The notes beneath the pieces were generated by a model. It made no database searches. It was not told the DNA's origin and saw only the letters and a program-made list of their open reading frames with translations. Both the position numbers and the translations under genes were made by a program. A stretch of DNA of 64,000 nucleotides from the NCBI GenBank assembly GCA_963930775.1, contig OZ005689.1, forward strand, positions 28,098,044-28,162,043, read 5' to 3'. Each line of letters opens with the position of its first letter. Within the stretch, counting starts at the first letter, position 1. The stretch is from Cliona cf. orientalis (Eukaryota; Porifera; Demospongiae; Clionaida; Clionaidae). Shown one piece after another: positions 44,205 through 55,500 of this stretch.

Positions 44205-44415
44205 ATACCCTCTGCACTGCACCAGCATCCCCAAAAGCTGTAGTAGTGAATGTCAATAGGAGTAGCAGTGGCAAACAGTACTTCTGCATCCATAATTGAG
44301 GCCAGCCTGAGCATGCCCCACATAATACAGTGATGCAGGGCAATCATGTACACATTGTGGTGGTACAACAGTCACATTCCACAGTGTCACTGTGTAGTAG
44401 TGTGCAGGGGCGTGG
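44205..44415 (+). repeat. Segmental duplication, partial copy C
   Basis: Matches the right third of copies A and B (from cacataccctctgcactgca to gtagtagtgtgcaggggcgtg), joined abruptly to a GA tract on its left. Confidence 0.75.
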
Positions 44416-44843
44416 CCAGAGAAATCCAGATCCTCTTAGCTGTTCACATTACAACCTACGCAGACATATGGAATACATGCTCACTTTTACCTCTCTCTCT
44501 CTCTCTCACCAAATACACACATTTTCTAGGTTTCACTATAAGCCATGTAGATATGGTCATCCAGACAGAAACAGGTAGGTGTGTGTGGGTGTGGGTGTGG
44601 GTGTGTGTGTGCGCGTGTGAGAGAGAGAGAGAGAGACAGAGAGAATGGGGGGGGGGGGGGGGGGGGGGAGAGAAATAATTTGTGTGTGTGTGAAGTTTGT
44701 GTCATTTGCTGGTATTAGTACTTCCGTCAAAAATATGTCCTTGAAGAGGAGGGTGCTAAAGGATGCACACCATCTCTGCCTCTTTTGAGAGAGAGAGAGG
44801 AATGTTTTTGTCTGTGAAGCTGTAAGGCTTTATAGAAAGTGTA

Positions 44844-44847
<4 letters not shown>

Positions 44848-44925
<78 letters not shown>
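44848..44925. repeat. Long C run then (CT)n, gap edge
   Basis: About 39 consecutive C followed by (TC)n up to the unknown bases. Likely the reason the assembly breaks here. Confidence 0.9.
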
Positions 44926-45125
44926 NNNNNNNNNNNNNNNNNNNNNNNNNNNNNNNNNNNNNNNNNNNNNNNNNNNNNNNNNNNNNNNNNNNNNNNNNNN
45001 NNNNNNNNNNNNNNNNNNNNNNNNNNNNNNNNNNNNNNNNNNNNNNNNNNNNNNNNNNNNNNNNNNNNNNNNNNNNNNNNNNNNNNNNNNNNNNNNNNNN
45101 NNNNNNNNNNNNNNNNNNNNNNNNN
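44926..45125. other. Assembly gap, 200 N
   Basis: Exactly 200 unknown bases, a round number typical of a gap of undetermined size. Confidence 0.98.
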
Positions 45126-45744
45126 CTTGCATTCTTTCTTCATTCCCGCCTGTTTGACTCAACACCACGGTTTCATACAAGATCTTTGTTAGGGGAGGAA
45201 ACAATGTATTGGTGCTTCAGTAAAGCACAGGGCATCTAGGGGAGTTTGGTGTGGAGGTGTCTAATGGAGAATTGGGTGCGTGTGGTCAACCATGCGGTAG
45301 AATCAGGTGCCACTTTCCAAGCAGGTAAAGCTAAACGTGCATATATACTCAAAGTTAATTGGTGAAAGTCACACCTACCATCCTCCCACTCGTGCTCATC
45401 GCAGACGTGTCTGTGGGTGTGTCGTGTATTTATGTGTGTAGCTGCTTTAATTGTGGTCCTTTTCTATGATAATTATGAGGTACTGCGCCGGCACTTAATG
45501 CCTACGGTCATTTTTTTGAATACTTACTTGTGCCTGTATAATTTTTCAGTTTGTACTCTGAGTAACTGTAGTCACATGAACCAAGCCAGCACTGTAGCTA
45601 GTGTGAGTCCTACTATTTTTTTAATGTATGCACTAATATTACATATACAGGTGAATTTTCAGTGTGATCATGTGGTTGTTTCTGGCTGTTTCTACTGCAT
45701 CAACTCAGTTTCTAGATATACAATATGTGTCACTTGCATTTCAG

Positions 45745-45862
45745 TTGAATGACTGTTTGATGCAGATAGCCTGCAGGGTAGGAGAACATGTCCTCGTCGT
45801 CCAGGCCGGGGCCAATCATATCATAACTAGCATTTTGCCCACGATGAAGCATACATGGAACA
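45745..45862 (+). CDS. Candidate internal exon, unknown gene
   Basis: Acceptor cacttgcatttcag and donor aaca|gtaagt bound 118 nt open in the frame LNDCLMQIACRVGEHV ... LPTMKHTWN. Composition is protein-like. It ends in phase 1 and no next exon in matching phase was found before 46.6 kb. Product not recognised. Confidence 0.35.
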
Positions 45863-45992
45863 GTAAGTGTATGCCTAACATAGTCTTTAAAAAAATGTAT
45901 CACCTCAATATATATCCTAAGAGCCTAGGATCATAATAATGGAATAATGGGCGCAAAGTGCTCCAGTAGTTTTGAGTGTTGCTTGTAATTAC

Positions 45993-46198
<206 letters not shown>

Positions 46199-46563
46199 CT
46201 TGTGCCCCAAATGTTTTGATCAAGACCCATGCATACATGCAGCCACAGGTCAGAGGTGCTGGCAATGTCATCAGTGCTGTTTAGGAACGAATGATGTGGA
46301 TTTACCTCACATCAAACTCTAATAGCTGCGCCAGGTGCTCCAGCATGTGTTTGAATTTTGTGTCATTGCTGGTATCAGTACTTCCATCAAAAATATGTCC
46401 TTGAAGAGGAGGGTGCTAAGCCAGAGAAATCTAGATCCTTCTAGCTGTTCACATTACAACCTATGCAGATTATGGAATACATTCTCACTCCCTCACTCAC
46501 TCATCCCTACTTGCTGTTTCATTTGTACTAGTAGTAAAATATAGGGTCCTTATTGCACTGCAG

Positions 46564-46623
46564 GAGCTGTTTGAGGAGTGTGACAGCCTTGACAAAGCAT
46601 CGCTGTATCGGTTGACTGACTAA
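46564..46623 (+). CDS. Candidate terminal exon, unknown gene
   Basis: Acceptor ttgcactgcag is followed by 19 codons ELFEECDSLDKASLYRLTD and TAA. Helical, acidic character. It cannot join the 45745 exon directly because the phases disagree, so an exon would be missing, perhaps in or near the repeats. Confidence 0.3.
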   Translation, partial: ELFEECDSLDKASLYRLTD

Positions 46624-46854
46624 TCTACTGGAATAGGTCGAGGAGGAGATTATCATAGGTTGGTTCTTTGTGTAAATGGCCCCGAAAGATGCTGAGTCAG
46701 CAGGTTGTAACTAATACAAGAGGTTCTTCATGTTCCTATGGTTCCCAATGTTCCCAACGTTCCTTCTGTTCCCCATGAAGCACTCATCCCTCGGGCTTTG
46801 CCTTCGGGAATAGTGCTTCTATATAGCATGCAAACCTTGGGAGTTGGCTATTAG

Positions 46855-47476
46855 CAGGGTTTCATTTAGGATTTTCGCCAAGGGGGGGGGGCAAATGCGA
46901 CAATTGCCCAGCGAAAGGGGGGCGAGGACTATAGTATTACTTTAAGTGTTTTGTGCAGGATTGTTTATTAGAAAGAGACATTATAGTGGTCATGAAGTAG
47001 GGAGATCTGGGGGCATGCTCCCCCAGGAAAATTTTTTTAATTTTCAACCTCTAAGACTGTTTCTGGAGGCATCTGAGACCAAACTTTTGGGGTAGAGATA
47101 CACCTTTCAGTGATATCCACTGATTCCCCCTCCTGCACTATATTAATTCTTTGTCACTTTGGTAAACACATCTGCAAACAGTTACAGCTACTACTAAGTA
47201 TTTCTACATGTTTAGTATAGTCCATGAATATTAGCTACATACATCTATTGGGAGATACATGCATGTTATGCTGAATGATTGATCAACACCGAGAGCCAGA
47301 CATAGGGGGGGGGTGTTTCTTTCTGCACGAGCGCGAAGCCAAATAGAATTTTATTTTATACCTTAAGAATGAGCAAAAGTGCCGATTTTAACACTCTTTT
47401 GTATGTATGGTTGGTGGCTACTCTCAAGGGAAGGGCGGCCAGTTTCCAAGGGCCCCCCCCCCCAAATGAAACCCTG
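46855..47476. mobile_element. hAT-like TIR element, ~620 bp
   Basis: Left cagggtttcatttagg and right ccaaatgaaaccctg are inverted repeats, each next to a G or C run. The left also has a second C/G-rich inner motif. No clear target-site duplication and no transposase. Related to 13606-13949. Confidence 0.5.
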
Positions 47477-48474
47477 ATTACACTCTTTCTTTGGTCTCAA
47501 TTGGCATGTATGCTAAAGGTAATATTATATTATTACAAGCAGGGGGCTCGCTTCGCTCCCCCCCCCCTCCCCGCACCAAAATCGGCTATCCTCCATCTCA
47601 TACCTGCATGTACATACATTCAAAAGCTATTTGCGGTACAGGTGCATTTGCTAAGAGCTGACCTTGCAAGGGAGAGATTAATGTAATGGATACCCAGCTC
47701 AGAAGTGTAGGGTATTGATTATATAAACAGCACGCCTGTTGCACCATTGCATTATTGCCCATGCACATTGACTACATCCTGTTGGTGCATGTGACCAAAT
47801 TGTTGGTGCACCTGGGAATTTCTTCTGTCACCTTTATCGTATGGGTCTGAGGGGTGGGAATACAATGTGTTTTGGGGGTCTACTGTGGTACTACTGCAGT
47901 GTGATGGAGTCTTTTAGGTGAGGGTGTTTGGTATGTAATCTGTGGCCATATAATATGTGATGGTGTCTCTCCTATCAGGCTGGGACATCTTGTGATGGTA
48001 CATGTACCTAACAGTAGGTATGCTATATTACAATCATATCACTAGCTAGAACAATGTGACACTGTCTTTCATCTTTGGTGGGTCTAATTGACTTATGTAG
48101 GTACTGTGATCATCCACATTCCCATAGCAAAAGAAAACTAGAGCTCTGAGAGCACATGCCCTGCACTTTCAATTACATATTTAATGGCGCAAGTATAGGT
48201 TTTAATTCTACTACCCCAATCCCAAACCTATAAAGGGTAACCATTCCATTGCCTACTAAAGGCAGAGCCACTCAGGTAGTCTTAAAAAAGCTCTATTGTC
48301 CCAGGGAAGTCTCCCTACTCACCAAAGTGGCTCGGCAGTATGTACAGGTACTACATACCCAATGCTCACTACATACTTTCAGTATAGCAGGTAACTTTGG
48401 CAATTTATTCCTTGTGAGTTGCTATGCTGAGGCACATATGTGTACATCTGTGCATCTCTGTGTTGGTGTGTGTG
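47477..48474. other. Intergenic, nothing recognised
   Basis: Opens with a C run near 47560. No exon with both borders was found. The word catgttggtgcatgtgac near 47780 resembles one near 30-50. Confidence 0.35.
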
Positions 48475-48484
48475 TGTGTGTGTG

Positions 48485-48960
48485 TATCAGATTGATGCAG
48501 ATGAGGTGCACAGGGTATGTGCTTTAGTTCGAAGGATGTCTACCTTTGATCTCTCTCTCTCACACGTACTAGAGCACATACCCTGTGCACCTCATCTGGA
48601 TCAATCTGAGGGCAAAGCAACAGCACAGCAGAAGACACATTTGCTCGCTAACTTATACTACGCCAGTTGTGCATGTGAGCGGGTAGTTAATAGGCTGTAG
48701 CCCTCTTGACCCATGAAGCATACTGAAGCCAAGTTTTTTGCCCATCTGGTAGGCATAAGGTCTCTCCCTTCTGTGCACATTCACACACTGCAGTCTCATA
48801 TCAACACCTCTTTTATCTGGGTAGATGTGCACCTGATAGGCATATGAGCTGGCCACATAAGGTCTCTCACCTTCTGTACACATTCACATAATTATTATTC
48901 AGTATTATTCACACACACATATCAACTCCTCTTTTATCTGGGTAGATGTGCACCTGAAGG
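48485..48960 (-). repeat. Inverted, diverged copy of the 40/42-kb duplication
   Basis: Near 48505-48600 the words gatgcagatgaggtgcacag, cgaaggatgtctacctttga and gagcacataccctgtgcac appear in an order giving an internal palindrome around the CT tract at 48551. Right of it, sequence runs as reverse complement of 40200-40400 (cttatactacgccagttgtgc) and then holds two copies of ctcttttatctgggtagatg. Confidence 0.65.
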
Positions 48961-49107
48961 AACAGTAGTTTGGTCATGCAGATACTCTGATAAAAACGGA
49001 GTGTACATGTAGGTCACAGCTAAACTACATGTACATGCCAGGCTTAGAAATGGCGCAAGTATACCTTAGTACCATAGTCTAATTATACCTTAGTACCATA
49101 GTCTAAT

Positions 49108-49216
49108 TACCGTTGCCAGCGCGCATACGCATAAAATATTTTGCATAGTTTATTTTTCGTCGGGACAGGCTGTCAACGAAGAATTTTTAACGACGAAAAA
49201 TTCCCGATCTATGGTA
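49108..49216. mobile_element. Degenerate TA-flanked MITE
   Basis: tttttcgtcg and cgacgaaaaa face each other inside outer words taccgttgcc and gatctatggta. Only partial terminal pairing remains. Confidence 0.35.
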
Positions 49217-49899
49217 TATTGCAATGGGGTATGGTAAAGAACACTGACCATCTGGCAGTGCCTCAGGAGCTCCACACTGTAGCAGCATAGAATAGATCTC
49301 TACTGACCTAGGTGTACCACCATAGTTACAGTACAACTAAGCCTATTCATGAAAGGTGTATTCACCAGTGGTGAATCACCACTAGGTTCTCTCCCTCTCT
49401 GTAGAGACGGGGTACATGTAACAGTGTGCACAGCAATCACAGAAGAAGGATTGAGCTTCTGCTCAAGGAATGGCTCGGAGTACAGATACCTTTGCAAGGC
49501 GGTGTGTTCAATGTTAAACAATTTTCATTGTACTCACAGTCTGCAGAGTGTCACTAACTGACCCCCAAAATATTGGAGGAGAGAACCACGCAACTTTATG
49601 TACAAACTATAAACACATGCACGATGAGGCCTGATACTGGCCAGACCAGAGCTGGTCCAGCACATATTGCTAGACACTTGGTTTGTATTTGGAAATCTGC
49701 TTGAAAGTACAATAGGTAGGGGGTGCTTGGTTTTGCTTCTTTCACCTGTCTCCCCGGCCCACAGGAGGAATATTGTACAACAAATTTCAGTGACTTTGTG
49801 GTAAGCAATCTTGTTCTTATATATACCTGCTGAATATTATAAAAGTGGCAGAGCCAGAACAGAAACAGGGGAGGTAGAGAGGAGCAAGCAATGAACAAA

Positions 49900-50030
49900 T
49901 AGTCTCGTGCCCAGACCCCACCCTCCAGGAGGAAAAGGGGTCTGGTGAATAATATTATATGGATATAATTCTTGGGCTAACTATACGGAAAGGAATTTGA
50001 GCGTTCCATGCAATCAGATTGCAGCTCTGT
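49900..50030 (+). mobile_element. Solo terminus of the 9-bp-TSD family
   Basis: tagtctcgtgcccagacccc with internal partner ggggtctggtga, followed by gcaatcagattgcag at about 50009, the same subterminal word as the 10615 copy. A more decayed relative lies at about 54644-54740. Confidence 0.5.
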
Positions 50031-50289
50031 TAATCTTATTTTAGTGACCTACCCTCCCTATGGCTAAAGATGCAGCTTTCACTGAACTGACCATATGCTC
50101 AGGTCAGGCTTGTGATTTTCATAGCAGCACTGGACTCATGATCACCTGCCAACCCCATGGGGCATAGCACCACTATCAGCAGTGGCGTTTTGTGATCACA
50201 GTGCAATCAGAGGGTAGCAACATGGTTCACTTGTAGGTATATATTATGCGGGTGGGGACAACAACTTTTGTGCCACAACCTCTCAAACT

Positions 50290-50290
<1 letters not shown>

Positions 50291-50375
<85 letters not shown>

Positions 50376-50391
50376 GACACACACACACACA
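50291..50391. repeat. (CA)n tract, ~100 bp
   Basis: Nearly pure CA from 50291 to about 50372, then gtga and a further CA run. Confidence 0.95.
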
Positions 50392-50619
50392 ACATGCAAG
50401 CCTGGGCAACTGCCAAGTGAGTGCATATGCAACAATAAAAATTAACTTCAGCAGGTCATGATCTGATATGAGCTACTAGTATATAGCTAGCGGAGCGATC
50501 ACATGCGCGCGCGAGAGGTCGAGCTAATTGGAGCTAGCTAGCTAGCTAGGTATACATAACCACGTGCACTTCAATTCAGTTACCGGTATATGTATCGCTG
50601 GTATTACGGGTGTGTCCGC

Positions 50620-51211
50620 CCTACCGATTCTAGTCGCTTTGCGCTTAGTCTGGCGTAGCCGACCCTCGCACATCACAGCACACTAGTCCTTCGTCATTGA
50701 GCGGAGGCTCACCAGATTCTACAAGACCAGGTAAGAACACAAGTTGTGTATGTGTGCGTGTGCGTGTGCGTGTGCGTGTTTATTTCGTGCAGTTTTTTTT
50801 TTGTAGATAGGACTGTCTTCGAAATATTTATATAATGACGATTTCCAGCTTTACGTAGATATATGACCTCTCTTCTTACACCTCTCCAGCTGTCGAACCT
50901 TGGTTCCCCGAGCAGATCGTCTCTCCCGTATCCAGCACACTAGTCCTCCGTCATTGAGCGGAGGCTCACTACAAGAAGGTAAAAACGCAAGTTTGTGTGT
51001 GTGTGTGTGTGTGTTTATTTAGTTTTTGTAGATAGGACTGTCTTCGAAAATATTTTAATGACAATTTCCAGCTTTACGTAAGTGTATGACCTCTCTTTTT
51101 ACACCTCTCCAGCTGTCGAACCCTTGTCCCCGAGCAGATTGTCTCTCCCGTATCCAGCACACTAGTCCTCCGTCATCGAGCGGAGGCTCACTACAAGAAG
51201 GTAAAAACGCA

Positions 51212-51248
<37 letters not shown>

Positions 51249-52501
51249 ATATAGATAGCACAGTCTTCGAAAATATTATAATGACGATTTCCAGCTTTAC
51301 GACCTCTCTTCTTACACCTCTCCAGCTGTCGAACCTTGGTCCCCGAGCAGATCGTCTCTCCCGTATCCAGCACACTAGTCCTCCGTCATCGAGCAGAGGC
51401 TCACTACAAGAAGGTAAAAACGCAAGTTTGTGTGTGTGTGTGTGTGTGTGTTTATTTAGTTTTTATAGATAGCACAGTCTTCGAAAATATTATAATGACG
51501 ATTTCCAGCTTTACGTAGGTATATGACCTCTCTTCTTACACCTCTCCAGCTGTCGAACCTTGGTCCCCGAGCATATCGTCTCTCCCGTATCCAGCACACT
51601 AGTCCTCCGTCATCGAGCAGAGGCTCACTACAAGAAGGTAAAAACGCAAGTTTGTGTGTGTGTGTGTGTGTTAATTTAGTTTTTGTAGATAGCACAGTCT
51701 TCGAAAATATTATGACGATTTCCAGCTTTACGTAGGTATATGACCTCTCTTCTTACACCTCTCCAGCTATCGAACCTTGGTCCCCGAGCAGAGTGTCTCT
51801 CCCGTATCCAGCACACTAGTCCTCTGTCATCGAGCGGAGGCTCACTACAAGAAGGTAAAAACGCAAGTTTGTGTGTGTGTGTTTATTTAGTTTTTATAGA
51901 TAGCACAGTCTTCGAAAATATTTTAATGACGATTTCCAGCTTTACGTAGGTATATGACCTCTCTTCTTACACCTCTCCAGCTGTCGAACCTTGGTCCCCA
52001 AGCAGAGTGTCTCTCCCGTATCCAGCACACTAGTCCTCCGTCATCGAGCAGAGGCTCACTACAAGAAGGTAAAAACGCAAGTTTGTGTGTGTGTGTGTTA
52101 ATTTAGTTTTTGTAGATAGCACAGTCTTCGAAAATATTATGATGACGATTTCCAGCTTTACGTAGGTATATGACCTCTCTTCTTACACCTCTCCAGCTGT
52201 CGAACCTTGGTCCCCGAGCAGAGTGTCTCTCCCGTATCCAGCACACTAGTCCTCCGTCATCGAGCGGAGGCTCACTACAAGAAGGTAAAAACGCAAGTTT
52301 GTGTGTGTGTGTGTTTATTAGATAGCACAGTCTTCGAAAATATTATAATGACGATTTCCAGCTGTACGTGGGTATATGACCTCTCTTCTTACACCTCTCC
52401 AGCTGTCGAACCTTGGTCCCCAAGCAGAGTGTCTCTCCCGTATCCAGCACACTAGTCCTCCGTCATCGAGCGGAGGCTCACTACAAGAAGGTAAAAACGC
52501 A

Positions 52502-52538
<37 letters not shown>

Positions 52539-53240
52539 ATTTAGTTTTTGTAGATAGCACTGTCTTTGAAAATATTATAATGACGATTTCCAGCTTTACG
52601 TAGGTATATGACCTCTCTTCTTACACCTCTCCAGCTGTCGAACCTTGGTCCCCGAGCAGATTGTCTTTCCCGTATCCAGCACACTAGTCCTCCGTCATCG
52701 AGCGGAGGCTCACTACAAGAAGGTAAAAACGCAAGTTTGTGTGCGTGTGTATTTATTTTGTTTTTGTAGATAGCACAGTCTTCAAAAATACTATGACGAT
52801 TTCCAGCTTTACGTAGGTATATGACCTCTCTTCTTACACCTCTCCAGCTGTCGAACCTTGGTCCCCGAGCAGATTATCTCTCCCGTATCCAGCACACTAG
52901 TCCTCGTCATCGAGCGGAGGCTCACTACAAGAAGGTAAAAACGCAAGTTTGTGTTTGTGTGTGTGTGTGTGTATGTGTTTATTTAGTTTTTGTAGATAGC
53001 ACTGTCTTCGAAAATATTATAATGACGATTTCCAGCTTTACGTAGGTATATGACCTCTCTTTCACACCTCCAGCTGTCGAACCTTGGTCCCCTAGCAGAT
53101 TGTCTCTCCCGTATCCAGCACACTAGTCCTCCGTCATCGAGCGGAGGCTCACTACAAGAAGGTAAAAACGCAAGTTGTGTGTATGTGTGTGTGTGTGAGT
53201 GTGTATGTATTTCGTGCACTTAGTTTTTGTAGACAGGACT
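50620..53240 (+). repeat. Tandem array of eleven ~216-bp exon-intron units
   Basis: Each unit has acceptor tcttacacctctccag, an 88-bp block, donor aag|gtaaaaacg, a (GT)n of variable length, tagttttt.tagatagcacag, aatattataatgacgatttc and ccagctttacgtaggtatat. Exon-like blocks: 50890-50978 (89 bp), 51113-51200, 51326-51413, 51550-51637, 51767-51854, 51981-52068, 52197-52284, 52403-52490, 52635-52722, 52848-52934 (87 bp), 53074-53161. A variant without the standard acceptor ends at 50730 (ccag|gtaaga). Two frames stay open through every 88-bp copy: LSNLGPRADRLSRIQHTSPP and CRTLVPEQIVSPVSSTLVL. Since 88 is not divisible by three, serial inclusion would shift frame, whereas choosing one copy would not. 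Confidence 0.85.
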
Positions 53241-55466
53241 GTCTTTGAAAATGGGCTATTCCAGGATACCCCCTTGTCGAGGAACGATAACTGTCTTGGG
53301 GGGTTTTCTGATCTTAATGATGTCCTTGGGGGGGGGGGTACTTTGGGCATTTTAACGATGTCCTGGGGGTAAACAAGCCCATTTAACTATGTTTTTTTTG
53401 CCACGCCTACAGGATGGTTGCTATGGTAACCAAAATTGGTCCTATATTAGATTAGGATACCATATATCTCGAAGTATTTTTTAGATACAAGTAGTTTTGT
53501 AGCACTATATTTTGAGTCAAAAAAAGGACGTCCCGTGCCTTAATGCACCTGAGTAGATAAGACTGTCTTCGAAAATATACAGTGTACGCTACAACTGCCG
53601 GAAGTCCATATATTTATCGGAATTTTATGGTTTGTACAGTACGTATGGGAGATAATGATATGCACAAACCAGGTCTGCATACTAAATTAGTGTCAACTCT
53701 TTTATGTAACTCTACCAACTTTTCTGTTCATCCAAGAAGGCTGTTCTTGAGCTCAAAATGTAGCTCGAAGGTAGTACTAAACGATGGTATGCATTTCAAG
53801 GCCATTAGCTGGCAAACAAGCGAGCTAACAGTGCCTGAGGCATACCATCTCTCACTGTATATGGGTATGGTTTTAAGTGGTACATTTTAGTAACAGTAAA
53901 GCTTGGGCTTACCAGCTTTAACCTGGCATAGAAGAACCCTTGAACTATTTGTACAACAATCGAGAATGATTTTGCTCAAGTATCTTCAGAGTTACAGAGA
54001 CATCAACATCGAAGATAATACGCATGATTCAACAGCGCGTAACTTTTGTCCAGATTGTTGCAATTTTGTCTAGTAAACGACAAATTGAAGCTCTACCTTA
54101 GCGCTAGCTACTACCCAACTCGAAAGACTTCAGCTCTAGTAACAAAACTTCTGTGGCCTTCGCAGTACAGCCACTATCTCAATCGCTTGTGTCTGAGGTC
54201 AACTTCAAAAGTGGTACATTTCAGTAACAGACATCCCCAGACTCTCAAACTCGAGATTTACAATCCTTCCATATGGCTCCTTTAGAAGCCCTGGAATGGA
54301 AGCAGTACCTACCATAAGTATGGAGAACCAAGGCTTTTCAGATAAAATTGCAGTTGTAGTGTACACTGTATAACGACGATTTCCAGCTTGACGGAGCTGT
54401 GTGACCTCTCTAGTAGTTACATCAAGAATGGATATACAGTATGCACGCAGGGGTCGCAGTTTCCGGATTTTCTTTACACGGGACCGACTAGGGTCGCCCC
54501 TGCACAACTAATTAGCTGCAATTACGAACTAAATGGAAAGCTTACTGCGCAAAGCTGATAGCTGATTGTTTTGCCGGGGGAACGACCAGTTTCCCCGTCA
54601 CATGGCTTTTTACATTGATTAATTTCCATTTTTATTCTCCATTAGACCCAACCTCTTGTGAGGGAAAGGGTCTTGTGAATATGGGTAAAAAGCTTGGGCC
54701 AAAGGAAAGGAATTTTGGCATCCCAATCAGATTACAGTTCCATACAGACTTACTTACAGACTCACTTAGGATAAGAATTTGCCAGCTAGGACTACTTGTG
54801 CAACTTTGCAGTGTGGATTCAGAAAGTAAAGTTTCAGATGAGCATGCTAGACCCAGGTGTTGCACTGTTATGGTCCTTTTCTGTCTGGGAACATGGAGTG
54901 CAACACCTGGGTTAACCAGGAAAGTTCAGGCCTCAAAGGCACCAACTATCTACCTCAAAAGTCAAATATTCCATACTTTGTGGCAGATAAACACATAATA
55001 GCATGTTGGTCTGCAAATTTGACTTAGAGCGTGGACAAACTGACACTGCAAAGCTGCACAGGTCCTTGATGCTATATTGTATGTTTGCATGAGTGACTTT
55101 CGACTGAAAACCCCCTCCATCACAATGCCACTTAGCAATGGCAATGCCCTGGTGGTTTGAAATTTGAAATTAAGTACACTGTGGACCTAGCTCTTACATT
55201 TACAAGAGGACAGAGTTCCACTAAGTAGGTTAATTGTACTTTGCAGTTAACTGTGTAAACTTAAGACTTTGTACTGTTTACACACCACTTCTATGTTGAG
55301 GTTTTTGCCAGACATGTCCTCCAGAATGACACTGGTCAGTTCATGCCCTTACAATGATAGAGTGAGTAGGCTTTTCCCAGTGTTGGTGTGTGTGTGGGGG
55401 GGGGGGGGGGGGGGGGGGGGGGAGTGGTACAGTGTACAATTTGAGGATTCGGTTTTGACTGGTTGT
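53241..55466. other. Intergenic; G runs and array debris
   Basis: A C/G-rich patch with three related words (atgtccttggggg, gatgtcctggggg) lies at about 53258-53375. A piece of the tandem-array intron (cgacgatttccagcttgacg) recurs at about 54373. Words agtggtacatt..agtaacag occur twice (53877, 54210). A G run spans about 55397-55421. No credible exon. Confidence 0.4.
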
Positions 55467-55500
55467 GATGGCCAATCAAATCCAGATTTGATTGGCCATC
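55467..55500. repeat. Perfect short hairpin
   Basis: gatggccaatcaaatc and gatttgattggccatc are exact reverse complements with a two-base loop. It contains CCAAT on both strands. Function unknown. Confidence 0.75.

Larger units (their letters stand above)
40850..44770 (+). repeat. Tandem ~330-bp units with exon-like blocks and microsatellites
   Basis: The landmark gtttcactata recurs near 40858, 41303, 41621, 42249, 43144, 43498, 43834, 44066 and 44531. A typical unit is: acceptor-like ttttctag, a 45-bp block ending gacagaaacag, donor-like gtaggt, GT/GA/G tracts, acceptor-like ctggtatcag, a block tacttccgtcaaaaatatgt ... tcctagctgttcacattac, then a CT tract. The second block can be read YFRQKYVLEEEGAKPEKSRSS then stop, or in another frame throughout. 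Splice borders are kept in most units, but a joined frame is not clear. Confidence 0.75.
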
